The notes below the pieces were generated by a model that was given only the letters and a program-made list of their open reading frames with translations, ran no database searches and had not been told where the DNA came from. This document shows positions 18,805 through 26,076 of a stretch of 52,808 nt of DNA, in pieces. Every line of letters starts with the position of its first letter. The stretch's first letter is position 1. The stretch is from positions 1-52,808 of the forward strand of contig JAGVEL010000039.1 in NCBI GenBank assembly GCA_020058285.1, in the 5' to 3' direction. Source of the stretch: Candidatus Omnitrophota bacterium (GTDB lineage Bacteria > Omnitrophota > Gorgyraeia > JAHJTE01). A program made the position numbers and the translations under genes.

Positions 18805-20804
18805 ATAAACGGTTAAGTTTACAAGTGAATAATTTCCTACCTTTGTTTTTGAATATAGTTTTGATATTATTTGTAATTACCATGGCGAGCAGCGGGATTT
18901 TCGATACAGATATCTGGTTGCATTTAAAAACCGGAAAATTAATCTTAAGGGATTTACGCGTTCCGACATTTGATCCTTATTCTTTCACTACAGGTGTCAA
19001 GCCTTGGATTAATCATGAGTGGTTATTTCAGGTTATTGTTTACTCAGCCTATAAATTTTTTGATATAAATGGCTTGATCTGCCTGCAAACTCTGTTTATA
19101 ACTTTTGCCTTTTTTGTTTTATTTTTAATCGGATTTAAAGACAAACGTTTTCAGATTAGCGCATTTATACTTTCAATATTGATAGTATATGCAAGCCGGT
19201 CTAGATTTAATTTACGCCCTGATGTTTTAAGCTTGGTATTTTTTGCAATTTTTTTACATGAACTAAAATTTGCCAAAGTTAGCAAAAGGATTTATTTCTT
19301 ATTGTTTTGGCAGGTACTTTGGGTTAATTGCCACGGATATTTCTTTCTTGGACCGTTATTAATTTTAATTTTTATAATTTCAGAATTATTAAAAAGACAT
19401 TGTCCATATTTACCTGTTCAGTGGTCGCAGTTACCCAGGATGGAAGAGAATGATTTTAAAAGATTAGTTAGATTGTTTTTTCTTATCTTTCCTGTTTTGT
19501 TAATTAATCCCCAGTTTTTAAACGGCGCATTATATCCGTTTCATATTTTAAAGGGTTTAATATTGGGGCATGCTCAGTTTGCATTTCAACATGTTGAAGA
19601 ACTGGCAAAAGCATTTTACCCCAAGGGAAATGCTTTTTTAGGGAATAGCCAATTTAACATACTGATTTTAATTACTGTTATATCCTTGTTGATTAATTGG
19701 CGAAAATTAGACTTTACTTATATTTTGTTATTTGTCTTCTTCACTCCTTTCGGATTTTTGGCACTGCGCAACGTATGTTTTTTAAGTTTTGTTTGCTATT
19801 TTGTTATTATCTCTCAGTTGGAATTAATTGAACGTATAGCAAAGAAGAGAGTTAATGCTGAAGTAGTTTTAAGCAAAGTTCATTTCCCGGCCAAATTAAT
19901 AGTTATTGTTATTATAATTTTGTTTATCGGTAACCAGAGCTACGAATTTCTTCTCAGAAGTTATTATGATTTTGACGAGTACCAGCTGAAGAGCATGCTT
20001 ACTGATTTTATAAAATATCGTTATCCGCAAAGATGCACCGACTTTATTTTAAAGAATAATCTGCCTAAGAATTTATTTAATGATTTCAATTCCGGTTCAT
20101 ACCTAATCTTTCACGCCTGGCCGAAATATAAGGTTTTTGTCGATGGCAGAACCGAGCTTTACTCTAATAAATTTTTTGATGAATACTTTAAAATAATGCA
20201 CGATGGTGATAAGGAAGTTTTTGATTCAATCACTGAAAGATTTAATATAAACACCGTATTATTAAATAATGCTACTGCGCATATCTCAAAGAATGCTTTG
20301 AAGATGATTTATCAGCATCCAGGATGGCAATTGGTATTTTTTGATGAGCAAGGCGTTGTTTTCTTAAAAAAGACTCCGGAGAATTTCCATTTACTCAAGT
20401 CTTTAAGCGTAGATTTAAAAAAATGGAAGGCTCCGACCGTGGATATTTTGCGTTTAGGCTTAGTTAAGGTTGCTCCAGACCCTTACTTAAGTAGAGCACG
20501 TTTATTAGATATCTTAGGCTTAGATGCACCATTGGTTTCTGAAGTCAATGAAGCTTTAAAGGTTTCGCCAGCGAATTCTTTGGCTAATTTTTATTTAGGT
20601 GAAATATTATTTAAGCAGAAGAATTATAAAGAAGCCTTAAGATATTTAAGAATTGCTTATGTTGCGGGTTTAGATAAAAGTGAACTCAGAGCACTTTTAG
20701 CCAAGACCTATATTAAACTGGGAGACAAACTTAGAGGCATGAAATTTTTTAAAGCGGTACTCAAGGAAGATCCTAAGAATACATTGGCCAATGAATTTTT
20801 TTAA
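18801..20804 (+). CDS. Polytopic GT-C-like membrane protein with C-terminal TPR repeats
   Basis: This 667-residue protein has about ten hydrophobic segments in residues 10-390, then a soluble part. The early motif DTDIWLHLKTGKLI followed by PTFDPYSF and WINHEWLFQ is the acidic-loop signature of GT-C-fold membrane glycosyltransferases of the PMT/ArnT-like superfamily, so transfer of a sugar from a lipid-linked donor on the periplasmic side is a fair inference. The last 120 residues contain two or three TPR-like repeats (NFYLGEILFKQKNYKEALRY; LAKTYIKLGDKLRGMKF) for protein contacts. The overlap with dppF is probably operon packing. The exact substrate is unknown. Confidence 0.75.
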   Translation: MNKRLSLQVNNFLPLFLNIVLILFVITMASSGIFDTDIWLHLKTGKLILRDLRVPTFDPYSFTTGVKPWINHEWLFQVIVYSAYKFFDINGLICLQTLFITFAFFVLFLIGFKDKRFQISAFILSILIVYASRSRFNLRPDVLSLVFFAIFLHELKFAKVSKRIYFLLFWQVLWVNCHGYFFLGPLLILIFIISELLKRHCPYLPVQWSQLPRMEENDFKRLVRLFFLIFPVLLINPQFLNGALYPFHILKGLILGHAQFAFQHVEELAKAFYPKGNAFLGNSQFNILILITVISLLINWRKLDFTYILLFVFFTPFGFLALRNVCFLSFVCYFVIISQLELIERIAKKRVNAEVVLSKVHFPAKLIVIVIIILFIGNQSYEFLLRSYYDFDEYQLKSMLTDFIKYRYPQRCTDFILKNNLPKNLFNDFNSGSYLIFHAWPKYKVFVDGRTELYSNKFFDEYFKIMHDGDKEVFDSITERFNINTVLLNNATAHISKNALKMIYQHPGWQLVFFDEQGVVFLKKTPENFHLLKSLSVDLKKWKAPTVDILRLGLVKVAPDPYLSRARLLDILGLDAPLVSEVNEALKVSPANSLANFYLGEILFKQKNYKEALRYLRIAYVAGLDKSELRALLAKTYIKLGDKLRGMKFFKAVLKEDPKNTLANEFF

Positions 20805-20823
20805 AGATAATTCTTATAACTTA

Positions 20824-20852
20824 TTGCAAGCACTTTAGTTTTGTTATATAAT
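20824..20852 (+). promoter_or_regulatory. Sigma70-type promoter placed for a leaderless transcript
   Basis: TTGCAA (20824-20829) and TATAAT (20847-20852) are 17 bases apart. A start 6-8 bases past the -10 box falls on or next to ATG 20859. No Shine-Dalgarno precedes that ATG. Confidence 0.6.
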
Positions 20853-20858
20853 TTTAAG

Positions 20859-21314
20859 ATGATTAGAAAAGCCAAAGTAAGAGATGTTTTAACCGTACAG
20901 AGCTTAATAAATCAATATGCCCAGCAGAATCTTATGCTCGGCAGGTCGTTGAGTGAACTTTATGAAAATATCCGGGATTTTTGGGTATTTGTTGATCCGG
21001 AGAATCATAAAGTTGTGGGTTGTTGCGCGTTGCATGTTTGTTGGAAAAAATTAGCTGAGATTAAATCTTTGGCTGTTGCGCCAAAATTTAGCTCAAAAGG
21101 TATAGGTAGCGCACTTGTGCTAAAATCAATGGATGAGGCAAAGAGTCTGGGGATAAAAGACATATTTGTTTTAACCTTTGTCCCAAAATTCTTTAGACGC
21201 TTTGGCTTTAGGCAGATAAACAAGAATAGATTACCGCATAAGATCTGGGTAGAATGCTGCAATTGTCCAAAATTCCCGGATTGTAATGAGATTGCTTTGA
21301 TTAAAAAAATTTAA
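20859..21314 (+). CDS. GNAT acetyltransferase, short N-acetylglutamate synthase-like
   Basis: This 151-residue GNAT begins IRKAKVRDVLTVQSLINQYA and carries MLGRSLSELYENIRDFWVF, VVGCCALHVCWKKLAEIKSLAV, the acetyl-CoA loop SSKGIGSALV, and the C-terminal LPHKIWVECCNCPKFPDCNE. These match the stand-alone short ArgA-type enzymes that make N-acetylglutamate from glutamate and acetyl-CoA. I chose ATG 20859; a TTG 18 bases upstream lies in the -10 box. No other arg genes are in the window. Its stop codon overlaps the next structured repeat. Confidence 0.82.
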   Translation: MIRKAKVRDVLTVQSLINQYAQQNLMLGRSLSELYENIRDFWVFVDPENHKVVGCCALHVCWKKLAEIKSLAVAPKFSSKGIGSALVLKSMDEAKSLGIKDIFVLTFVPKFFRRFGFRQINKNRLPHKIWVECCNCPKFPDCNEIALIKKI

Positions 21315-21477
21315 ATGAGGGCATAACTTAGCGAACGATAAGTGAAGCTAAATTGTTTGCCCGAATTTACCCCACACCCAGTTCCTACTTTTGCGTTTCC
21401 TTGTAGCAGCTGGGTGTGGGGTTCAACTCCGACATACAAGTTATGTCACCTGCGGTTCCGTAACTTGTGTCGTCATT
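21314..21477 (+). repeat. Structured intergenic element, copy 2 (before acyl-CoA dehydrogenase)
   Basis: This is the shortest copy. It starts in the GNAT stop codon with AATGAGGGC, as in copy 1. The left hairpin pairs GGGC (21319-21322) with GCCC (21359-21362) and ATAACTTAGC with GCTAAATTGT-like sequence (one C-A mismatch); its loop is GAACGATAAGTGAA. The central hairpin is a perfect 12-bp stem, CCCCACACCCAG (21370-21381) with CTGGGTGTGGGG (21410-21421), without the AT-rich core of the other copies. The right hairpin pairs ACAAGTTA (21436-21443) with TAACTTGT (21461-21468). It ends GTCATT directly before GAAGGAGG. Junctions GAATTTA and GGTTCAACTC match the other copies. Confidence 0.8.
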
Positions 21478-21485
21478 GAAGGAGG
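21478..21485 (+). promoter_or_regulatory. Ribosome-binding site deciding the acyl-CoA dehydrogenase start
   Basis: GAAGGAGG lies 5 bases before GTG 21491. An in-frame GTG at 21467 is inside the right hairpin of the repeat and has no such site. Confidence 0.82.
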
Positions 21486-21490
21486 ATAAG

Positions 21491-22645
21491 GTGGATTATT
21501 TGTTGACTGAAGAACAAGTTATGATTAGGCAGCTTTGTAACCAGATTGCTCAGGAAAAGATTAAGCCAATAGCTGCTGAGCTTGACGAGACTGAAGAATT
21601 TCCGCATGCGACTATGAAGATTTTGTCCCAATCTGATCTATTTGGGCTCTACATTCCTCAAGAGTACGGCGGCATGGGTGCAGGTGTTTTAGAATTATGT
21701 ATTGCTACCGAAGAGCTTTCTGCTGCCTGTGGTGGGATTGCAGTCTGTTTCGCAGCTAGTGCCTTGGGTACATTTCCGATATTACTCTTTGGGACTGATG
21801 AACAAAAAAAGAAATATCTGCCGGCTTTGGCAAAAGGGGAATACCTGGCAGCATTTGGAATAACTGAACCTAACGCTGGCTCAGATGCTTCAGCGATTGA
21901 AACAACTGCAAAAAAGTCCGGAGATCATTATATTTTAAACGGCCTAAAACATTTTATTACTAACGGCGGTGATGCTCAGGTTTATGTTGTTATAGCAATG
22001 ACTGATAAGACAAAAGGCGCGCGCGGCGCCTCAGCGTTTATTGTTGAAAAAGGAACGCCGGGATTTACCTTTGGGAAAAAAGAAAAGAAAATGGGAATCC
22101 GTGCCTCGTCAACTTGTGAGCTTATATTTACTGATTGTAAAATTCCTAAAGAAAACTTATTAGCTAAAGAAGGAATGGGATTTATAGTTACAATGAGGAC
22201 TTTTGATATGAGCCGTCCGGGTGTTGCAGCTCAAGCCTTAGGCATTGCCCAGGGTGCGCTAAATGAGGCAGTAAGTTATGCAGTAACTCGCCAGCAATTC
22301 GGCAAACCGATTTCCAGTTTTCAAGGCATACAATTTATGCTAGCAGATATGGCAACCCAGGTTGAAGCAGCCAGGGCTCTTGTTTATGCAACAGCAAGAA
22401 TGATTGATAAAGGCGACACTAATTGTGCTAAGGAATCAGCTATGGCAAAATTATTTGCTTCTGATGTGGCAATGTCTGTTAGCACAGATGCAGTGCAGAT
22501 CTTAGGCGGATACGGCTATATGCGCGATTATCCGGTTGAGAAATATATGCGCGATGCCAAGATTACCCAGATTTACGAAGGCACAAATCAGATTCAGCGC
22601 GGAATTATCGCCTTGCAACTGATAAAGCAGGCGAAGAAGAAATAA
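21491..22645 (+). CDS. Acyl-CoA dehydrogenase
   Basis: This 384-residue flavoprotein oxidises acyl-CoA or, in reverse, reduces enoyl-CoA. It has the family segments YIPQEYGGMGAG, AFGITEPNAGSDA, MGIRASSTCELIF, RQQFGKPISSFQ and QILGGYGYMRDYPVEKYMRDAKI. The catalytic glutamate sits in QIYEGTNQIQR, as in short-chain and butyryl-CoA dehydrogenases. It starts at GTG 21491 with a strong ribosome site. The later etfB and ferredoxin-etfA are its likely electron partners. The order (dehydrogenase, EtfB, EtfA with a ferredoxin domain) resembles Acetobacterium CarC-CarD-CarE, an electron-bifurcating enoyl-CoA reductase. Bifurcation here is inference. Confidence 0.94.
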   Translation: MDYLLTEEQVMIRQLCNQIAQEKIKPIAAELDETEEFPHATMKILSQSDLFGLYIPQEYGGMGAGVLELCIATEELSAACGGIAVCFAASALGTFPILLFGTDEQKKKYLPALAKGEYLAAFGITEPNAGSDASAIETTAKKSGDHYILNGLKHFITNGGDAQVYVVIAMTDKTKGARGASAFIVEKGTPGFTFGKKEKKMGIRASSTCELIFTDCKIPKENLLAKEGMGFIVTMRTFDMSRPGVAAQALGIAQGALNEAVSYAVTRQQFGKPISSFQGIQFMLADMATQVEAARALVYATARMIDKGDTNCAKESAMAKLFASDVAMSVSTDAVQILGGYGYMRDYPVEKYMRDAKITQIYEGTNQIQRGIIALQLIKQAKKK

Positions 22646-22653
22646 ATATATTT

Positions 22654-23169
22654 ATGAATAATAGGTCTTTTACCCTTATAGAGCTAGTAATAGTTCTTTC
22701 AATATTGGCGATTTTAGCTTCAGCTGCAGTTTCTACTTTTATAGATATATCGAATAAGGCACTCAATATTCAAGAAAATTCTACTATAAATGGTATTCGC
22801 GCCGGTATACTTTTATATAAAGCAAAATATGATGCTTGGCCTGATGGGAATGCTTTTGGAACTGATTGGAATCCATTTATGGTTTTAGATAATCCGCCAG
22901 CCAATGAACGCAGTAATTGTTGTAACGGAACGAAATGGTGTTGGAATAGGGATCAAAGCGGGCCTAATCCGCCTAATCCCTATTTTTGGCATATTATGTG
23001 TCCACATTCTGGTGTGCCTGGATGTTTTAATCCGGGCGAACCTCTTATAGGCTGGCAGTGGGTTTATTTTCCAACAAGCGGGAGAGATTTTTGCAATGCA
23101 TGGCGCTCAGTTGGCTCAGTAGGTAAATTTCATAATTGTGGAGCAGCAGGTGATTATGTAGGCCACTAA
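22654..23169 (+). CDS. Type IV pilin-like pseudopilin, copy 1
   Basis: This 171-residue protein has a class III signal: MNNRS before FTLIELVIVLSILAILASAAV, with Glu at +5 of the mature protein, followed by a long N-terminal helix. The residue before the cleavage site is Ser, not the usual Gly. After the helix comes LLYKAKYDAWPDG, shared with the next gene, then a Trp-, Cys- and Pro-rich globular part (CCNGTKWCWN; CPHSGVPGC) that I do not recognise. The cysteines suggest a disulphide-stabilised extracytoplasmic fold. It is placed 8 bases after the acyl-CoA dehydrogenase. It may belong to a type II secretion or type IV pilus-like assembly encoded elsewhere. Confidence 0.85.
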   Translation: MNNRSFTLIELVIVLSILAILASAAVSTFIDISNKALNIQENSTINGIRAGILLYKAKYDAWPDGNAFGTDWNPFMVLDNPPANERSNCCNGTKWCWNRDQSGPNPPNPYFWHIMCPHSGVPGCFNPGEPLIGWQWVYFPTSGRDFCNAWRSVGSVGKFHNCGAAGDYVGH

Positions 23170-23180
23170 CTGGTTAAACA

Positions 23181-23690
23181 ATGAATAAGCAAGCATTTAC
23201 GCTCCTGGAATTGATTATTGTTTTGGCTCTTTTAGCTATATTAGCTTCTGTTGCTGTGGCAAGATTTGTAGATTTAACCAAGAAGGCACTCGATATCCAG
23301 GAGCGTGCGACTATGCATGCTGTTGGTACTGCGGTGCTTTTATATAAAGCTCAATATGATGCTTGGCCTGATGGAGATCCGTCAGTTTGGAATCCGTTTA
23401 TGCTCTTAGAAAATCCGCCACCCTATGAAATAAACTGGCCGTTTAATGATCCTGATCCAAATAATAGGAATTGGTTTCTTTTAAGGGATGGTAATGGGCT
23501 GCCTTATAATAATTCTTATTGGCGAATCTGGTGTCCACATGCTTCAAATTCATCGCCTTGGGAGGCTGGTTGGGAATGGGCGTATATGGTACAAACTGGA
23601 TACGATGCTTGGACTGCTTGTGGTGCAGGGAATTGTGTTCATCAGGCTGGCCAGGTCTTAGAGGTGATAGGTTGGCGCAAGGGTCATTGA
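23181..23690 (+). CDS. Type IV pilin-like pseudopilin, copy 2
   Basis: This 169-residue paralogue of the preceding gene has MNKQA, FTLLELIIVLALLAILASVAV and Glu at +5; the -1 residue is Ala. It shares LLYKAQYDAWPDG, WNPFMLLENPP and W-RIWCPHA with copy 1, but the distal half differs and has fewer cysteines. This is a tandem duplication with divergence of the exposed face. It sits 10 bases after copy 1 and 13 bases before etfB, so it is probably in one transcription unit with the flavoprotein genes. Confidence 0.85.
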   Translation: MNKQAFTLLELIIVLALLAILASVAVARFVDLTKKALDIQERATMHAVGTAVLLYKAQYDAWPDGDPSVWNPFMLLENPPPYEINWPFNDPDPNNRNWFLLRDGNGLPYNNSYWRIWCPHASNSSPWEAGWEWAYMVQTGYDAWTACGAGNCVHQAGQVLEVIGWRKGH

Positions 23691-23703
23691 TTTAAGAAAA
23701 ATT

Positions 23704-24504
23704 ATGAACATTATCGTTTGTATAAAACAAGTTCCGGAAACCGGGGATGTGAAAATAAATCCCCAGACAAATACCTTGATTCGCGAAGGGGTTAAATCAA
23801 TTATTAATCCTTTTGATATGTATGCAATCGAAGAAAGTATCCGGTTAAAGGAAAAATTTGGCGGCAAGGTTACTGTGATTACCATGGGCCCGCCGCAAGC
23901 AGATATTGCTTTGCGCGAAGCGCTGTCATTAGGAGTTGACGAAGCTGTTTTAGTTACAGATAGGGCATTTGCCGGGTCAGACACCTGGGCAACAAGTTAT
24001 ATTTTATCTTGCGTGATTAAAAAATTAGGCATCTTTGATTTGATTATCTGCGGGAAACAAGCGTCTGACGGAGATACTGCTCAGGTCGGGCCAGGCATTT
24101 CTGTTCATTTAGATATTCCTCAGGTTACGTTTGTTAAAAAGATAGAAAAGATTGAGGATGGCATTTGCCAGGTAGAAAGATTAACTGAAGATGGTTTTGA
24201 AATCATTAAATCATCTTTACCTGTTGTTTTAACAGTTGTAAAGGAAATCAATGAGCCCAGACTTCCGTCTTTGCGTAATATGATGCGTTCAAAAAGCGCT
24301 GTGATAAAAAAAATTACAGCTCACGATTTGGATATTGATAAAGCCAAGATTGGCCTTGATGGTTCGCCGACTCAGGTGGTGCATATTTTTAGCCCACCGC
24401 CTCGACAAAAAGGCCTTGTTTTTGAAGGCGATGCTGGAGATGTGACGGAAAAATTAGTAAATTTGTTAAAAGACGCGGTCTTACAGGCGAAAACAGGAAA
24501 GTAA
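23704..24504 (+). CDS. etfB: Electron transfer flavoprotein beta subunit
   Basis: This 266-residue subunit has IIVCIKQVPETGDVKINP at the N-terminus, NPFDMYAIEE, VITMGPPQA and the nucleotide-binding LIICGKQASDGDTAQVGPG. With EtfA it forms a soluble FAD dimer that exchanges electrons with the acyl-CoA dehydrogenase; in bifurcating ETFs this subunit also contacts NADH. The sequence alone does not separate bifurcating from classical forms, but the ferredoxin-carrying EtfA next door favours a bifurcating or ferredoxin-linked system. A gap of 12 bases separates it from etfA. Confidence 0.95.
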   Translation: MNIIVCIKQVPETGDVKINPQTNTLIREGVKSIINPFDMYAIEESIRLKEKFGGKVTVITMGPPQADIALREALSLGVDEAVLVTDRAFAGSDTWATSYILSCVIKKLGIFDLIICGKQASDGDTAQVGPGISVHLDIPQVTFVKKIEKIEDGICQVERLTEDGFEIIKSSLPVVLTVVKEINEPRLPSLRNMMRSKSAVIKKITAHDLDIDKAKIGLDGSPTQVVHIFSPPPRQKGLVFEGDAGDVTEKLVNLLKDAVLQAKTGK

Positions 24505-24516
24505 AAAAATAAAAAT

Positions 24517-25710
24517 ATGTCTATCAAAGTCATAAAAGATAAGTGCACTGGTTGTAAATTATGCGTAAATTCCTGTCCGAAATCAGCAATTACGGTTGTT
24601 GAAAAGAGAGCGGTTATTGACTTAGAAAAATGTAATCTTTGCGGTGCTTGTCTTGATGCTTGCAAATTCCAGGCGATTATTATTGAGAAAACGCAAGCAG
24701 ATGCTAAGAATTTAAAAGATTATCGCGGAGTCTGGGTATTTGCTGAAAACAAAAATGGCAAAATTGCGCCTGTGGTTTTCGAATTACTTAACGAAGGTCG
24801 CAGGCTAGCAGATACATTAGGCGTAGAATTATCAGCTGTTCTCTTGGGCCATCACCTGACTCATCAGCATCAGGAGTTAATTGAAAGAGGCGCAGATTTT
24901 GTTTATCTCGTTGATGAACCAATATTTTCTGGATTTATTGATGAGGCGTATTCTAACGCCTTGACCCATTTAATAGATAAATATAAACCAGAGATTGTCC
25001 TGGCTGGCGCTACAACTATCGGCCGGTCTTTAATCTCTCGGGTTGCAGTAAAATTATATACAGGCCTGACTGCTGATTGTACTAGTTTTGAGATAGATAA
25101 AGATTCGCGTTGCCTGCTTCAAACAAGGCCGGCTTTCGGCGGAAATATTATGGCAACGATTATTACCAAAAATCACAGGCCGCAAATGGCTACTGCTAGG
25201 CATAAGGTAATGAAAGAAGCGCCTATCCAAAAAGATAGGAAGGGCAAAGTTATAAAAGAACATTTAAATGGTTCTTTACTTACATCGCGCACTACACTTT
25301 TGGACTTTATTTCTGATCTTAGTCAAAAGGTAAATTTAACTGAGGCGGATATTATTGTTTCCGGGGGCCGCGGATTAGGTGCTCCAGAAAATTTTAACTT
25401 GATTGAAAATCTCGCCAAAAGTTTAGGCGCAGCAGTTGGGGCATCTCGGGCTGCAGTGGATGCCGGCTGGATCAGTTACTCCCATCAGGTCGGCCAGACC
25501 GGCAGAACAGTTTGCCCTAAGATTTATATTGCCTGCGGCATATCTGGCCAGATTCAACATTTAGTCGGCATGCAGTCATCAGACATTATAATTGCCATAA
25601 ACAAAGATGCTAATGCGCCGATAATCCAGTTGGCAACATATTCAATAATTGGCGATTTGTTTGAAGTAATTCCAATGCTCACAAAAAAATTTGAGCAAGT
25701 TTTAAAATAA
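24517..25710 (+). CDS. etfA: Electron transfer flavoprotein alpha subunit with N-terminal ferredoxin domain
   Basis: This 397-residue protein is EtfA with an extra ferredoxin-like domain at the N-terminus. Cysteines 10, 13, 16, 20 (CTGCKLCVNSCP) and 39, 42, 45, 49 (CNLCGACLDAC) form two predicted [4Fe-4S] sites. After about residue 65 comes normal EtfA, with VLAGATTIGRSLISRVA, TRPAFGGNIMATI, VSGGRGLG and the FAD loop VGASRAAVDAGW with HQVGQTG and CGISGQIQH. Such fusions are known in Acetobacterium CarE and LctC, where they accompany ferredoxin-dependent bifurcation. It ends 6 bases before a PilZ gene. Confidence 0.95.
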   Translation: MSIKVIKDKCTGCKLCVNSCPKSAITVVEKRAVIDLEKCNLCGACLDACKFQAIIIEKTQADAKNLKDYRGVWVFAENKNGKIAPVVFELLNEGRRLADTLGVELSAVLLGHHLTHQHQELIERGADFVYLVDEPIFSGFIDEAYSNALTHLIDKYKPEIVLAGATTIGRSLISRVAVKLYTGLTADCTSFEIDKDSRCLLQTRPAFGGNIMATIITKNHRPQMATARHKVMKEAPIQKDRKGKVIKEHLNGSLLTSRTTLLDFISDLSQKVNLTEADIIVSGGRGLGAPENFNLIENLAKSLGAAVGASRAAVDAGWISYSHQVGQTGRTVCPKIYIACGISGQIQHLVGMQSSDIIIAINKDANAPIIQLATYSIIGDLFEVIPMLTKKFEQVLK

Positions 25711-25716
25711 AAAACT

Positions 25717-26070
25717 ATGCAGGAAAAACGTAAATTTGTCCGGCTTGATGTGCGGGTTAAAGTGGAATACCAAATTGTTCCATCAACACAGGATAAGATC
25801 CGGTCTTTTACAAAAAATTTAAGCCAGGGCGGTATATGTTTATTTCTAGACTCTGATCTTGAAAAAGACACACTGCTTGATTTAAAGTTATCAATCCCTG
25901 AGCAATCTCAGCCGATTCTCGCTACAGGCAAGGTTGTCTGGGTTGATAGTTTTAGGGTCGGCGATAGCGAAGGAGATCATCTTGAGGCAGGCATTGAATT
26001 TGTCGATATTTTCGACGAGGATCGAGCAAAGATAGCCAAATACGTTTTTGGAGTTTTGCAAAATAAATAG
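25717..26070 (+). CDS. PilZ-domain protein, probable c-di-GMP receptor
   Basis: This 117-residue protein is a single PilZ domain. Both c-di-GMP contacts are present: RxxxR at residues 5-9 (RKFVR) and NxSxxG at 34-39 (NLSQGG). The rest is the expected beta barrel (ATGKVVWVDSFR; LEAGIEFVDI) and C-terminal helix. It has no partner domain, so it is an adaptor that would bind another protein when loaded with c-di-GMP. It lies 6 bases from both etfA and smc. A diguanylate cyclase is encoded 3.2 kb away on the other strand, and two pseudopilins lie upstream. A surface-appendage link is inference. Confidence 0.9.
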   Translation: MQEKRKFVRLDVRVKVEYQIVPSTQDKIRSFTKNLSQGGICLFLDSDLEKDTLLDLKLSIPEQSQPILATGKVVWVDSFRVGDSEGDHLEAGIEFVDIFDEDRAKIAKYVFGVLQNK

Positions 26071-26076
26071 GTTAAT

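Noticed and set aside
21467-21490. Upstream GTG start for the acyl-CoA dehydrogenase
   Set aside because: It falls in the repeat's right hairpin and has no ribosome site; GTG 21491 has GAAGGAGG at the right distance.
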